Below, piece after piece: positions 12,208-23,469 of a stretch of 64,000 nt of DNA. The notes beneath the pieces are model-generated. The model was not told where the DNA came from. It did no database searches and saw only the letters and a program-made list of their open reading frames with translations. The first letter of the stretch is position 1, and the number at the start of each line of letters is the position of its first letter. The stretch is from Cordilura impudica (lineage: Eukaryota > Arthropoda > Insecta > Diptera > Scathophagidae): contig CAVMKG010000209.1 in NCBI GenBank assembly GCA_963682025.1, forward strand, positions 129,001 through 193,000, written 5' to 3'. The position numbers and the translations under genes were made by a program.

Positions 12208-13374
12208 TCTATAACATTAATAGGCTAGGCGAATTCTTGTTACCGATGTTTTGTTCTACCGTTTTATCCCGATGTTGACCAAATGCATATTATTTGGAAG
12301 GTATTTCTTTTCAGCTATTCATCAGATTTACAGATTTTTAAATTTTTTGCTTTATTTTGAGTAAATTGCATTTAAGGCTGCTACTAACACATACATAAAA
12401 TTATACATATGCTATCCCAGTATGCATTGAAATATTATTTCTCCAATGTTGGAGAAAAGTTATGTTCTCAAATTGATGTCCAATGTAATTCTCAACTTGA
12501 GTTTAACAATTTTTATCCTTGTTTGCTTTTAACTTGACATCAAGTTGAGACTTAACATTTTTTCCAATCTTTGAGAAATATTTTAACTCTCAATTGGATA
12601 TCAAACACTTTTCTCCAAACATTTTTTTAACTTGAATACGATTTGTGTTAAGTTTGAGATATTATTTAAATATGTCATAAATAATAAATTAAATTAAAAA
12701 ATGCCAAAAAAGTATAAATAATTAATTGTTATATTTTTAATTATTTCTACTTTTTTTCGAATTTTTTAATTTAAATTCTTATTTGACATCTTTAATATTA
12801 ATATTCATAAAATGTACAAATAATTTATTCATTTATTTTTAATTCTAAATTTTAGAAAATATTAACATGTACATAATAATGTTAAATATGTAATGAAATT
12901 AAATTGAAACATTAACAAAAAGCACATTGTTTTCATTTCTAAAATTAGTATAATTTTTTTAATATGGCAATTCCGTACCTTTCATTTGATACCGATTGGA
13001 GAAATTTCTTTGCTATCAAGTTGAGAATCACAAATTTCTCAACTTGATAACTAAGAAAATCACCATATAACAAATTGTCTTTTAAGTTGAGAAGACTATA
13101 ATCGGACTATTGAGGTGCATTTGAGAATTAACGTTGGAGACTTGAGAAATGTATTTGATCTCAAATGCACCTCAAGTTGATAGCAAACAAAAATGTTTAT
13201 TGGGGTGTGAGCATATTAAATTCGTTGATGTGTTTGTTAATGACTTTGTTATCTTCATTCACAATAATAATAAACCAAAAAAGTGTTGGTTTGTGAAATG
13301 GCTAAGATGAGAAATACAGATGGCTGGAAATTGCACTCGAATCTCGAGCGCCGGAATCTGCTAGATATTATTAA
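12208..13374 (+). mobile_element. Non-autonomous Helitron-like element, split by an insertion (D1)
   Basis: Starts with TC (TCTATAACATTAATAGGC) after an A and ends with a hairpin (CTCGAATCTCGAG) about 12 bp before a terminal CTAG at 13371-13374. TC ends, a 3' hairpin and CTRR are the standard Helitron signature. Shorter copies lie at 36465-36688 and 47739-48100. The copy is interrupted at about 12418-13205 by an unrelated element, which the uninterrupted copy at 47739-48100 confirms. Confidence 0.75.
12418..13205. mobile_element. Unclassified ~790-bp element rich in CTCAACTTGAT motifs
   Basis: Inserted inside the Helitron D1. It contains about ten copies, in both orientations, of CTCAACTTGA/ATCAAGTTGAG-like motifs. 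The two ends (CCCAGTATGCATT and, reversed, CCCCAATAAACATT) look like a weak inverted repeat. No coding sequence. No clean target duplication was found. Confidence 0.5.
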
Positions 13375-13375
13375 T

Positions 13376-13830
13376 ACACTTAAACTTACCAGTTACAAAA
13401 AAAATATTTTCTTAAAATTTTTTAAAACCTGTTATTGTAATCACCGTTACATCATATTTAACACTCATCATAATCATCATCACTTTCATAGTCATCTACT
13501 TCATATTAATAATCTATAATCTCATCTTCACTTGTTGAGTTATTTTTCTCATAAATAATACTTATGGCGGTAAGTAATGGATCTAAACTAAGTACAAACC
13601 TATTAAATAGGACTGCATTTTCCTGCATAGTGTTCTCTATAATTTTTAAAATCTTTGTTTTGAGCTTCTTGAGCTTGCTCAATGGCCAATTGGCAATAAT
13701 GCATTTAATAATATTTCAGGCCCTTGAGTACAGAATTTACGCAATGTGGGAGGCATATAAAACCATGGCTAGAGCTTAACGAAATGGCCATGCTGTGATT
13801 ACAGTTTCCAAAATTTTCAACTTTAACTTT
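13376..13830 (-). pseudogene. Transib (RAG1-like) transposase relic, C-terminal part
   Basis: Reading the minus strand gives PWFYMPPTL followed by a GPEILLNALLPIGHL-like stretch, then, after a frameshift, QEAQNKDFKNYREHYAGKC, then LDPLL and an Asp/Glu-rich tail. This order matches the end of the better preserved transposase at 33237-35637: proline/tyrosine motif, H-x4-H zinc site, E in an NK motif, SDPLL, acidic tail. Both histidines of the zinc site are lost (Arg and Gln here), and stops and frameshifts occur, so it is dead. It diverges strongly from the 33-kb copy, so it is a separate, older subfamily. Confidence 0.6.
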
Positions 13831-13948
13831 CAAAAAAATCATGAATTTCAGAAAGTATCAAGTGTATTTCAGAGAGAATTAATTGTGTTTCAGAAAGTGT
13901 CAAATGTATTTCATGGATTTCATGTATCGACCTTTCGAATAAAAAAAA

Positions 13949-14335
13949 ATCGTGTGAGTCCGATCACAGGGGAGATGTGTAAACATCTAGTAACTAAAGA
14001 TATTTTATGTAAATAACTTTTTAAAATCAAAAAGAAAGCGTCATCTATGTATCACTTATAGCAAACAACTGCATGGACTCTGGTTATACTTGTGGGGTTG
14101 TTGAATTATGTATATGCTATACGTTTATATTGTGAAATTTTTGTAGTTTTACAGCAAAGGGTTGTTGAATTAGCTGAAACAATTTTATATCGTAATTTTT
14201 CACCAATACAATCACAAGTCACACGCTTTGTCTTACGTCTCACAGCGTAACCTGTGAGCTCTCATGTTACGCTATTTTTGTGATTGTATTGTGAAATAGA
14301 AATTTACCCCCTGCGCATATAGATGTTTACACATC
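13949..14335 (-). mobile_element. Family C rolling-circle-like element, short copy without array (C1)
   Basis: In its own orientation it starts at 14335 with GATGTGTAAACATCTA-type sequence and ends at 13949 with the inverted repeat followed by hairpin TGTGA-6 nt-TCACA. It holds the GTAACATGTGAGC-like block but no heptamer array. Confidence 0.7.
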
Positions 14336-14339
14336 AAAA

Positions 14340-14540
14340 AATCATGTGAGTCCAATCACAGGGGAGATATGTAAACATCTAGTAACTAAAGATTTTTTTA
14401 AGGCACTTCCTTAAAATCAGACAGAAAGCGTCATCTCTGTATCACTTATAGCAAACAACTGCAGGGGTCTGCTAATATAAAAATATTTATTACTATTTTT
14501 ATCTTTAGTTTTTTTTTATCATTTTTTGTTTTTCATTTAT
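14340..14540 (-). mobile_element. Family C element, 3' part (C2)
   Basis: A 3' end identical in layout to C1, placed directly behind it head-to-tail with only a few bases between. It is cut off in a T-rich stretch. Confidence 0.65.
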
Positions 14541-14679
14541 ATCCACACACTGCAATGGATTGTGCCCTCTTCTTATCTCCAAACACTTTCTTTTTACTGT
14601 CACTCATTTATTATTTATTAATGCTTGATTTGTATTAATATTAAGTGCAGTGGTAATTGTGTTATTTATATGATTTATA

Positions 14680-14865
14680 TGGCGATTTCTTGTGACTGAT
14701 GTTTTGTTCTACCGTTTTATCCCGATTTTGACCAAACGTGTATTATTTGAAAGGTACTTCCTTTTAGCCGTTTTGCAGACTTACAGATTTTAAAATTTTT
14801 TCCTTTATTTTGAGTAAATTGCATTTATAGTTGCTACTAACACATGCATAAAATTACACTGAGGA
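14680..14865 (+). mobile_element. Helitron-like family D fragment (D2)
   Basis: Matches D1 from GATGTTTTGTTCTACCG to ACATGCATAAAATTA; both ends are missing. Confidence 0.65.
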
Positions 14866-14886
14866 ACAAATTCAGGTTAGCAAATA

Positions 14887-15112
14887 GAGGCTAAATTAGA
14901 AGACCCGTATCGCGGTAGTTGTTTATGTTAGTTCGAATTTTTTTTTTTTTTTTAATCGACCTTCAAACTTTGCAGTCAAATGACAATTTACAGCATATTG
15001 TTTATATGGGTTTTTGGCTACAACCGTTGACTAACTGATATTTTTTCAATCTATAAAAAATTATTGCCAGAGACCTGTGCAACAACCAAAATTTTTTAAA
15101 AAATTGATTTAG
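14887..15112 (+). repeat. Partial terminal repeat of the 16987-20138 transposon
   Basis: Starts with the same GAGGCTAAATTAGAAGACCC as 16987 and follows it to AAAAATTGATTTAG, then stops. An orphan end of the same transposon family. Confidence 0.75.
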
Positions 15113-15168
15113 TATAGTGTTTGTTTACACATTCAAAAATAAATCAATTCAATAATTTCGATGATTTT

Positions 15169-15920
15169 TATACCCTATACCACTATGTGGTTTGGGTATA
15201 ATGACTTTGTGTTGCTGTTTGTAACAACCAAAAATATTTGACCTAGATCCATCTTTAATTATACCGATCGAATCAGAATCACTTTCTGAGTTGATTTAAC
15301 AATGTCCGTCCGTCCGTCCGTCTGTGTGTCCATGTAAAGCTTGTAATCAAATCGCAAATATGAATATATATTGATGAAATTTGGTATATAAGCTTTTATC
15401 GGCCATGGGATGAATGCTATTGAAATTGGTGAAAATCGATCCATGGTCAGACCTAGCCCCCATACAAATTACCCATATGAAATCGACATAAATTGCCAAC
15501 AGATCCAAATTGTCATATAGATCTTACTCAAATTGGGTTTGTATGCATTCATTACATCCATTAATGAGTAGTCCAAAAATGATCCCTTTGACCCCATACA
15601 GAGCTGCTTCCCGATCTTCACTTAAATCTATTAAAAAACAAAAATATAGCACTGATTCTTCTCAAATTTTGTTTGTATATATTTTTGCAAAATACAAGAG
15701 ACTTTACCAAACATGATCAGGATCGGTCCATTTTTGAACCTAATCCCTATATAGATATAGCATCCGATATGAACTTTTTCATTTCTGCAGCCAAAAAAAA
15801 ATTAATAAAAATCCCACTCAAATTTGGTTTTTGCTTATTTTCTATGTGGAGTTAGTTGGGCCTAAGAGATAGGGTTTCTAAACACATGGTATAGGGAATC
15901 GTATAGTCGGTCTAGACCGC
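15169..15920 (+). mobile_element. DINE family A, 3' end lost (A4)
   Basis: Complete from ATACCCTATACCA through the GTCC microsatellite (15306-15322) to the palindrome, which is cut in its second arm at TCGGTCTAGACCG where LINE sequence begins. Confidence 0.85.
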
Positions 15921-16986
15921 ATCCAATAATACATTATCTCCTCCCAAATCTATCACGACTGGTCTGCCATAAGGTTCGATATTATCGCCATTATTATACT
16001 CCATTTACACGTCAGATTTTTCTCTTCCCTCTTACCTGAAGACTGCTTACTATGCAGATGATACTGCCCTCATTACTTCAAGCAAACTCACTAAGGCACT
16101 TTTGAAGAAAATGGAAAAAGGATTTGTTGCCTGCAGAAAATATTTTTACAAGTGGAAAATTAAAATTAACCCTAGCAAAACTCAAGCCATTGTATTTCCC
16201 TACAACAACTCTCCCAAGCGATTACCAAACCGTCAACTCAATTTGGAAAATGAGAGCATTTGCATCCAAAATAACGTTAAATATCTTGGTGTAATTCTGG
16301 ACAAGAAATTAAATTTTGCAAAGCATATCAACGAAACTTGTAGAAAATCCCTAAACACGATTAGAGCTTTGTGGCCAATAATAAACAAACGCTCATCACT
16401 CAACATAAAAAACAAAAAATTATTATTCAAAAGTGTCATTAGACCAACATTGACATATGCAAGTCCCATTTGGTATAAAGCTGCAAAAACACATTTGAAA
16501 AAACTTCAAATAATCCAAAACAAGTGTCTAAAGATTATAACTAACAAGCACTGGAGATATTCTACGCAACTTCTACACAGCGAAACTGGTTATGAGCGTA
16601 TCGACGACTTCATAAAAAGGCTCAATAATAAATACTTCGAAAATATAGAGAATTCTCCTTATCAGCTGATAAGGGAATGTAGAGAATCGGCGTAATGGCA
16701 TCTATAAAACATAAATCACCAAATTGAAAGTAATATGTATGTAATTTGTTACCGCCTTGGGATAATCCAATTATATGCATATATATTTTCTAACCATATT
16801 TGAAATACTCTATTTTTGTCATATAAAGGTTTTCCTATTTTTCCTTTAAAAATATTTAAACATTAAATATTCAATATCTTTGACTATAAATTTCATTCGC
16901 TGTAATATCTATAGATAAAATCTCGGAAAATGTAAATATGTAAATAAAAACTGTAAATAAAGATGAATTTAAAAATGAAAAAAAAA
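15921..16986 (+). mobile_element. 5'-truncated jockey-type LINE
   Basis: Starts inside a reverse transcriptase gene and ends in AATAAAGATGAATTT-like sequence with an A-rich tail at about 16975-16986, as expected of a target-primed LINE copy. Its 5' edge abuts the broken palindrome of the DINE copy. Confidence 0.8.
15940..16695 (+). pseudogene. LINE reverse transcriptase, C-terminal part
   Basis: One frame runs from the palm motif to the C-terminus. Visible motifs are GLP-stop-GSILSPLLYSIY (the LPQGS motif with CAA changed to TAA at 15970-15972), YYADDTAL with the catalytic YADD at 16051-16062, a KINPSKTQAI motif, KYLGVILDKKLNF and a PTLTYASPIW C-terminal motif. These fit a jockey-clade non-LTR retrotransposon ORF2. 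The endonuclease and fingers are absent, so the copy is non-functional. Confidence 0.85.
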
Positions 16987-17391
16987 GAGGCTAAATTAGA
17001 AGACCCGTATCGCGGCGTTTGTTTATGTTAGTTTGATTTTTTTTTTTAAATCGACCTTCGAACTTTGCAGTCAAATGCCGTTTTTGAGCATATTGTTTAT
17101 ATGGTTTTTTGGCTATAACTCGTCGACTAATTGATATTTTTTCAATCTGTGAAAGCCAAATTATTGCTAGAGACCTTTGCAACAATCAAAATTTTTAAAA
17201 AAAATTGATTTAGAAAATTGTTGTGGTGCTTATGAAGGAATGTATTGGAAAAATTATTTTTTTTCATGCTTTTTGAAAATATTTTCCACAAAACTAAGTC
17301 TTTTTTGCTTTCTGTTTGATCTATAATAAGCTTCTCAGTTTCTTCAATAAATTTCAGTTGAAAAGAAAACAATCATAATACAAAACTTGCG
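16987..17391 (+). repeat. Left terminal inverted repeat of transposon G
   Basis: Outer sequence GAGGCTAAATTAGAAGACCC; pairs with 19753-20138. Confidence 0.75.
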
Positions 17392-17546
17392 TTTTCCAGC
17401 TTAATATTAATTTACTTCTCATTTTTTATGTACCAATTTTGTTCAGTGTTGGTTTTGAAGAAAAAGAAATTATAAATATTTGGAAAAAAAATATATATAA
17501 TTGAAATGTTAGTTATGAAAAGTTTTAAGTAAAAAAATTAAATAAA

Positions 17547-18648
17547 TTAAACTAATGATTTGGCCAGTTGCCGTTTAGGTGGATCAACATCACTGCTCTC
17601 TCTAATATCTTGGTCATCGTCATCATCATCAGAAGGGTCCATAATTTCGTCCAACAGATATTCTGGAATTTCATCTTTGTCTTCCCCTTCTTCCTCTTTT
17701 TCCTCGTCTTCCTTTTCTTCAAAGGTGTTTTTATACCACCAGCAAATTTCAGCGAGTATTGCATTTGGAGATTTCTTTCCTCTGTACCTGAAACGAAAAT
17801 AGTTTTCAATCGTTAACACGTTTAAATTGTGCACTCTGACAAAGATATTAGAAAAATCTAGGAATTCAAAATATGCACACTCTATAGTTACTTTATTTCA
17901 AATGGAAGCGCAGTTTGGTGATAACGTTCGCCTTGCTCATCAGATTCAATTGGCAACTGTTGAGCGAGTTGATCCAGATGCTGATGCAAGAGATGAATTT
18001 TGAACGACATATTAACCCCGATTTATTTCCTTTCAAAAATGAAGCCAGTAGTTCTGATTTTTTCAGAGTCAAACACAAATTTGCAACAATTCCATCCAAT
18101 TGGTTTCGTGTGACTAGGATTCGGTCCTTTGATGTTTCATAGGATGTACCTTCACCAGGGTCGTATTCTGAGAAGAAATGCATGGATGTAGCAGCGGCGG
18201 TTGTATTACTGATATATGTTTGAAGATCAATACTTCGGTATGTTGTTACTGGAACGAATTCTGAGTGCGGTGATGGTAATTGGACACTTGGCGCTGCTAC
18301 ACAAGTTTTATTCTTTGCTTTCCTTCTATTCAAAGTTTTATGGTAGTTGATACATCCATAGCAATTTTCTTCTTGATGCGAGCTGTTGTCTAACCACATC
18401 ATTGGTATACCAAGAGGTATAGCCTTCTTATTTTCACTTTTCCATTGCATAAGGGTTGAATAGCAATTAAAGCAAACTTTTTTTAGGGGCATAGTTTACG
18501 TCAGTGATAAACTCTTGCGAGAAATATTGTTTATAGGCTTCCAAAAAAAAAAAAAAAAAATCACTCGCATTGCCACATTTTCATCGCTTGCTATGAAACG
18601 TCCACAAACATTACAAAAATGGTCCATTTTAAATTTTGGTTCCGACAT
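17547..18648 (-). pseudogene. Broken gene of an uncharacterised arthropod transposon-associated family
   Basis: From memory I recognise an arthropod-wide protein family of unknown function whose members have paired Cys motifs, a PMMW motif, an ELL-S-L-W region and a late SDEQGERYHQ region. Here: the start ATG is best at 18648, giving MSEPKFKMDHFCNVCG, which supplies the first CxxC. A T18/A18 run at about 18543-18560 breaks the frame; it reopens as YAPKKVCFNC, then PMMW and NCYGC. After KKSELLASFLKG a large internal part is missing. The end resumes in another frame as MSFKIHLLH..SDEQGERYHQ. A 104-bp intron at 17788-17891 (GT..TTTCAG) joins FEIK to YRGKKSPN, after which an acidic tail ends near 17547. 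Not functional; role unknown. Confidence 0.65.
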
Positions 18649-18678
18649 TTTGAATACAATATATATTATACAATGTTT

Positions 18679-19471
18679 TTATACCCTATACCACTATGTG
18701 GTTTGGGTATAATGACTTTGTGCTGCTGTTTGTAACAACAAAAAATATTTGACCTAGACCCATCTTTAATTATACCGATCGAATCAGAATCACTTTTTGA
18801 ATCGATTTAACAATGTCCGTCCGTCCGTCCGTCTATGTGTCCATGTAAAGCTTGTAATCAAACTGCAGGTCGCAAATATGAATATATTTTGATGAAATTT
18901 TGTTTGTAAGCTTTTATCGGCCATGGGATGAACGCTATTGAAATTGGTGAGAATCGGTCCATGTTCAGACCTAGCCCCCATACAAATGACCCCTATAAAA
19001 TCGACATAAATTGCCATAAGATCCAAATTGTCGTATAGATCTTAGTCAAATTGGGTTTGTATGTGTTTATTACATCCATTAAGGAATAGTACAAAACAGG
19101 TCCCTATGGGACAACTCTTGGTCATAGGCCCCATATAGAGCTGCTTCCCGATCTTCACTTAAATCTATCAGAAACAAAAATATTGCACTGATTCTTCTCA
19201 AATTTTGTTTGTATATATTTTTGCAAAATACAAGAGACTTTACCAACCATGGTCAGGATCGGTCCATTTTTGCACCTAATCCCCATATAGACATAGCATC
19301 CGATATGAACTTTTTCATATCTGCAGCCAAAAAATTTTTAAAAAATGCTCAAATTTGGTTTATGCTTATTTTCTATGTCCAGTTAGTTGGACTTAAGAGA
19401 TAGGGTTTCTAAACGCATGGTATAGGGTATCGTATAGTCGGTCTAGACCGACTATAATTTTCTTACTTGTT
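18679..19471 (+). mobile_element. DINE family A, full-length copy (A5)
   Basis: Full 5' end, GTCC microsatellite (18813-18831), 3' inverted repeat, palindrome and CTTACTTGT end. Inserted in the interior of transposon G. Confidence 0.9.
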
Positions 19472-19752
19472 TTTTGTTATTTTTATGAAACCGATGCACT
19501 TAACTTAAATCACTCACAAAAAGAAATAAGTTCCAAAAAAATTAAAAGACATCGAAAATTAAAAGACATCAGATTCGGCTGAATTTCGAGTCTTAACTGA
19601 ATCTTCATTTTTGAAATTTGTTCGCTTGTACGATATAAAAAAAATCGCTACCTGTGCGGTGGTTGAAAACAAAAAAGTTCTTTTACTAATTCCTAATTCT
19701 TGGAACTTCCCTTTTTAATTACTTCTACCTAAATCGCTATTTATATAATGGT

Positions 19753-20138
19753 TTTGGGATTTTTAACGCAAAGACTAAGACCATTTTCTTTTGAAATGAA
19801 ATTTATTGAAGAAACTGAGAATCATATTATAGATCAAACAGAAAGCAAAAAATACTTAGTTTTATGGAAAATATTTTCAAAAAGCATGAAAAAAAATAAT
19901 TTTTCTAACATTTTGCTTCATAAGCACCACAAAAATTTTCTAAATCAATTTTTTAAAAAAAATTTAATTGTTGCACAGGTCACTAGCAATAATTTGGCTT
20001 TTACAGATTGAACAAATATTAATTAGTCGACGTGTTATAGCAAAAAAGCATATAAACAATATGCTAAAAATCGGCATTTGACTGCAAAGTTCGAAGGTCG
20101 ATTAAAAAAAATTCGAACTAACATAAACAAACGCCGCG
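19753..20138 (-). repeat. Right terminal inverted repeat of transposon G
   Basis: Inverted relative to 16987-17391; its outer ~20 bp were replaced by the family B element starting at 20139. Confidence 0.75.
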
Positions 20139-21107
20139 ATACCCTCCACCCCAGTCTGCAGAGGGTATATATACGTTTTTCATTCCGTTTGTAACAATTT
20201 GAAAAAAATTTTGGACCCCATAATATATATATATTTGTGATCCTTGTAACAAGCGGAGTTGATATAGCTGTCCGTCTGTCCGTCTGTGGAAATCACGATA
20301 ACGGCTTCAGTCGGGCAGCTAGGGTGCTCGTTGGCATAAAAAATAATTTATTAGCATCCTGAGAAGATTCGTGTTTAAAATCGTCCAAATCTGTTGAATA
20401 GGTCCCGAGAATTGAATGAAGAAGTAAAAAAGTCTTGGAAAAATATGATATCTCTATGTTGTTCTTGTCACGATTACGCCCTCAATAGGATAACTGGGGC
20501 GCTCGCTTTTAGTGAGAATCGTGAGAAGATTTCTGTTCCAAAAATCATGAAAATCAGTTTAATAGGTCACGAGAAATTAGTGAAGAAATAAAAAAAATTG
20601 AAAACAATATGTTTCTGTATTGTTCTTGTTGTTATTCTAAATGTTGTATTGTTGTCATAGCTGGACTTGTTGTTTTTCTAGTCGTTGTGATAATAATATA
20701 ATAAAAACTAACCCTTTTTAAATTTTTTTATCAAATCTGGTAGAAAATTTTAAAAGTTTGCATTGTTTTGGCATCGCAAAAAAAGTTTTTGTCATCGCTA
20801 CTAACCTGCAAAGTTTCAGATCGAGTGAGTCACGGTAAAGGGTCAAAAATCGATAGAAAATTTTGACTACAAGCAGACAAGCATACACTACTATTTAATA
20901 TAAACGGAGTAAAAGTTCACCAACATCTAAAGCAAATAATGCTTAACTACCTGTTGTTAATAAAAAAAAACAATATAAATTTACCGAAAAAATATTTTAT
21001 GTATTAATTTATTTAAAGAAAACACAACAATAACTTTTGGTGTTGTATTTTTTGTGTGTGATATTTACATATACATACATACATACATATATTAAATAAT
21101 AAAATAA
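20139..21107 (+). mobile_element. DINE family B element, 3' end missing (B1)
   Basis: 5' end ATACCCTCCACC with CAGAGGGTATATATA, then GGACCCCATAATATATATA and a GTCCGTCTGTCC microsatellite. This is the layout of Drosophila DINE-1/INE-1 5' regions. It matches 53371-54370 throughout and stops in a CATA microsatellite at about 21080. Confidence 0.8.
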
Positions 21108-22800
21108 TATATGGGGGGTTTCATGTCAAGTGCACCAACTTTTGAAACCGATGTCTTCCGATCGGGATGAAATTTGCACCAAGGTTAGTCCTATTGGATA
21201 GTAGTTTAGACACAATTTTGCAACAAGATCTCTCTGAGTTAGAGGGGATCAAAATTTGACATTTTGGCCAAACAGGTGTTTGTTCTCATCCATGTAACTT
21301 ATTACCTATTGTTCTTAGAAAATTTTCTCCCAAATAGTTTAGATAGTTATTTCTTCAATATTTCGGAAAAAAATACTTAAAAAAAAAATTTTGAGCCTTT
21401 TTTTTTGCTAAATCAAAGCCTTTTGCCTTTTTTCAAAAAGGGCATTTTTTTTTTGCTCATAAGAAAGCTTAGGATTTTTCCTTTAAGAGCTTTTTGGTCG
21501 CTTAGTGGGATGCGAGTGGGATATCTATCAAAATAAATGTTTTGTAACTCAAGACAACGGTTTTTCAATTTTCCACAAATGCACTATTTTGAATTTTTTC
21601 CTATTTGTTGTAAAAGCTTACAAATAAAACTTATACTGAGAAACTAGACAAATTAACCTTTCCGAAGGTATGTAACATGCCTAACTAAAATTTCATACCC
21701 TGTATGAAATACCCATACTGTAATACGCAGAATATGTTAACCTCAGGAAAAAAAATCACTTTTTTTCTATAGAAATGTTGAAACATTATTACTTTTTATT
21801 TATTTGTAATAATAATTAAATTAATATATAATAATAATAATATTAAAAATAAAAAGATAAATAATTTAATAAAATTTAATCTTAATTACAACAGATCCAT
21901 TTATATCATAACTAGTTTTACATATTTGTACTTTAGGGCCGATGCCACGATTTTATTTTTTTAGGGGTTTTTGGGGTGATTCTAGCAAATTATTTTTTTT
22001 GCGGTCGAGCCGATGTATACTTCGATCACTTAACTCTTTTAAGACCGGAGATATCAGGGATTTTACCTACAATTTTAAGTTTTTGTAAAAACATATTGTT
22101 ATTTCTAAGATATTTCGATAAAAAATCAAATAACCTACTATTTTTCAAAATTTTTTCATAATAATATGGAAATATAAAGTTTATAATGGGTTAATTTCCT
22201 TAAAATAATAAGTAAGATATTTGATTTTCTATCGAACTAATTTTTAAATAATCACATATTTTTACAAAAACTTAAAATTGTGGGTAAAATTCCTAATATA
22301 TCCAGTCCTCAAAGCGTTAAGAGGTCCAAATATACATCGAAATGAAGCTAGTGGATCTAGCTCTTATTCAGATCTTGTAAATACCAACATTGTAGAGATC
22401 GTTTTATGAGATAATGCCATGTTTTCAAAAAAAAAAAAAAAAAATCAAAAAAAAATTTAAATAGGTTCATAATGGGTTAATAGATTTCCAATTTAAAAAT
22501 ATCTAATTAAAGGCACTCATACGAGCTTCAAAATGATATATACATTGCTCAATTCCGATACTAAATAACAAAGTTATATACAAGTCAAAGTCCAAACTTT
22601 AGAGGTCCATAACTCGGAAAATATCTCGACTGCCGAAAAAAGAAAAATAATTTCCTAGAATCGCCATAAAATGTGTTCTAAATGGTGAAAATTTCAAACC
22701 GGTCGGGGCATCGCATCTAAAATACAAAAAAGTCTTTAAAACTTTGAAGAAATATTTTAAATCAACTAAAAAATATAGACCAAATTTCAACGCGTTTGGT
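21107..22800 (+). repeat. Interspersed repeat F, long copy
   Basis: Begins TATGGGGGGTTTCATGTCAAG. Its first ~260 bp recur reversed at 49690-49993, which ends in the same terminus. The interior holds a ~160-bp inverted repeat (22003-22165 against 22200-22345). Non-coding; class unknown. Confidence 0.55.
22003..22345. repeat. Imperfect inverted repeat, arms about 150 bp
   Basis: Left arm GATGTATACTTCGATC..AATTTTAAGTTTTTGTAAAAA pairs with right arm TTTTTACAAAAACTTAAAATT..TATACATCGAAAT. A long hairpin is possible. Confidence 0.6.
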
Positions 22801-23469
22801 GCGGAAACTTTTTTGACAGCAGCGAAGAAGTAAGACTGCGTTTCTTAATATTTTTCAATAGCCTTTTTGGCTAGGGCATGTAAATTTGATATTTGCAAAA
22901 AAAAAATCAAAAGTTATAACCCTAATGAACACTATAAAATTACTTAAGTAAAATAAAAAATATACGAAAGAAGTAGGAATTAATAAAAGGACGGACATAC
23001 TTGTATGCTTGAGCATACTGTAAGTTCAGAGCTCACTATATGACAGTTGTCATCAATATAGCTGCATTTCATTTTCTTTTTTTAATTCTACATTTGTCAT
23101 TTTTAACCAATACACAAAAATCCATTTTTACTTTTATAGTCTAATAGTTGGCTTCCTTTTTCTGGGTGTACTCAATTGGGTTCAGAGGCGCCAAATGGGT
23201 TATAAAAAAATTATGTGAGACTGATTAGCGATGAACAAAAAAAATAAAAATGCTACGACACAATACTTAATAAAAATGTGTATTAGCATTAATTATTCAT
23301 TTTCCATGAATTCTGACTAATTCGTCGCTATTAAGGCGTCGGTGCACCGTAAGTGCTATTCCGTGTTATGTTTAATACCGATTATCGCTATGGTAATTAA
23401 AAAAAAAAAAAAATTATAAAAACATGACTATTGTTGCAACAGCAGCGTAGATGCAAAGGTTTTATATAT
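22801..23469. other. AT-rich DNA, nothing recognised
   Basis: No gene or repeat family recognised. Confidence 0.45.

Larger units (their letters stand above)
16987..20138. mobile_element. DNA transposon with ~400-bp TIRs carrying an insect-wide unnamed gene (G)
   Basis: Left repeat 16987-17391 and right repeat 19753-20138 are inverted copies: both carry TAGTTYGA after GTTTGTTTATG, a CGAACTTTGCAGTCAAATG block, and TTTCTGTTTGATCTATAAT. The right terminus is cut at CGCCGCG by a DINE family B start. Between them lie a broken gene (17547-18648) and a DINE family A insertion (18679-19471). Superfamily unknown; no target duplication can be read because the right end is lost. Confidence 0.65.

Noticed and set aside
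17560..17816. Ser-rich and Phe-rich plus-strand frames
   Set aside because: Antisense of the acidic tail of the G gene.
21107..22800. Satellite or gene interpretation of repeat F
   Set aside because: No tandem period and no coding signal; a dispersed repeat with internal inverted arms fits better.
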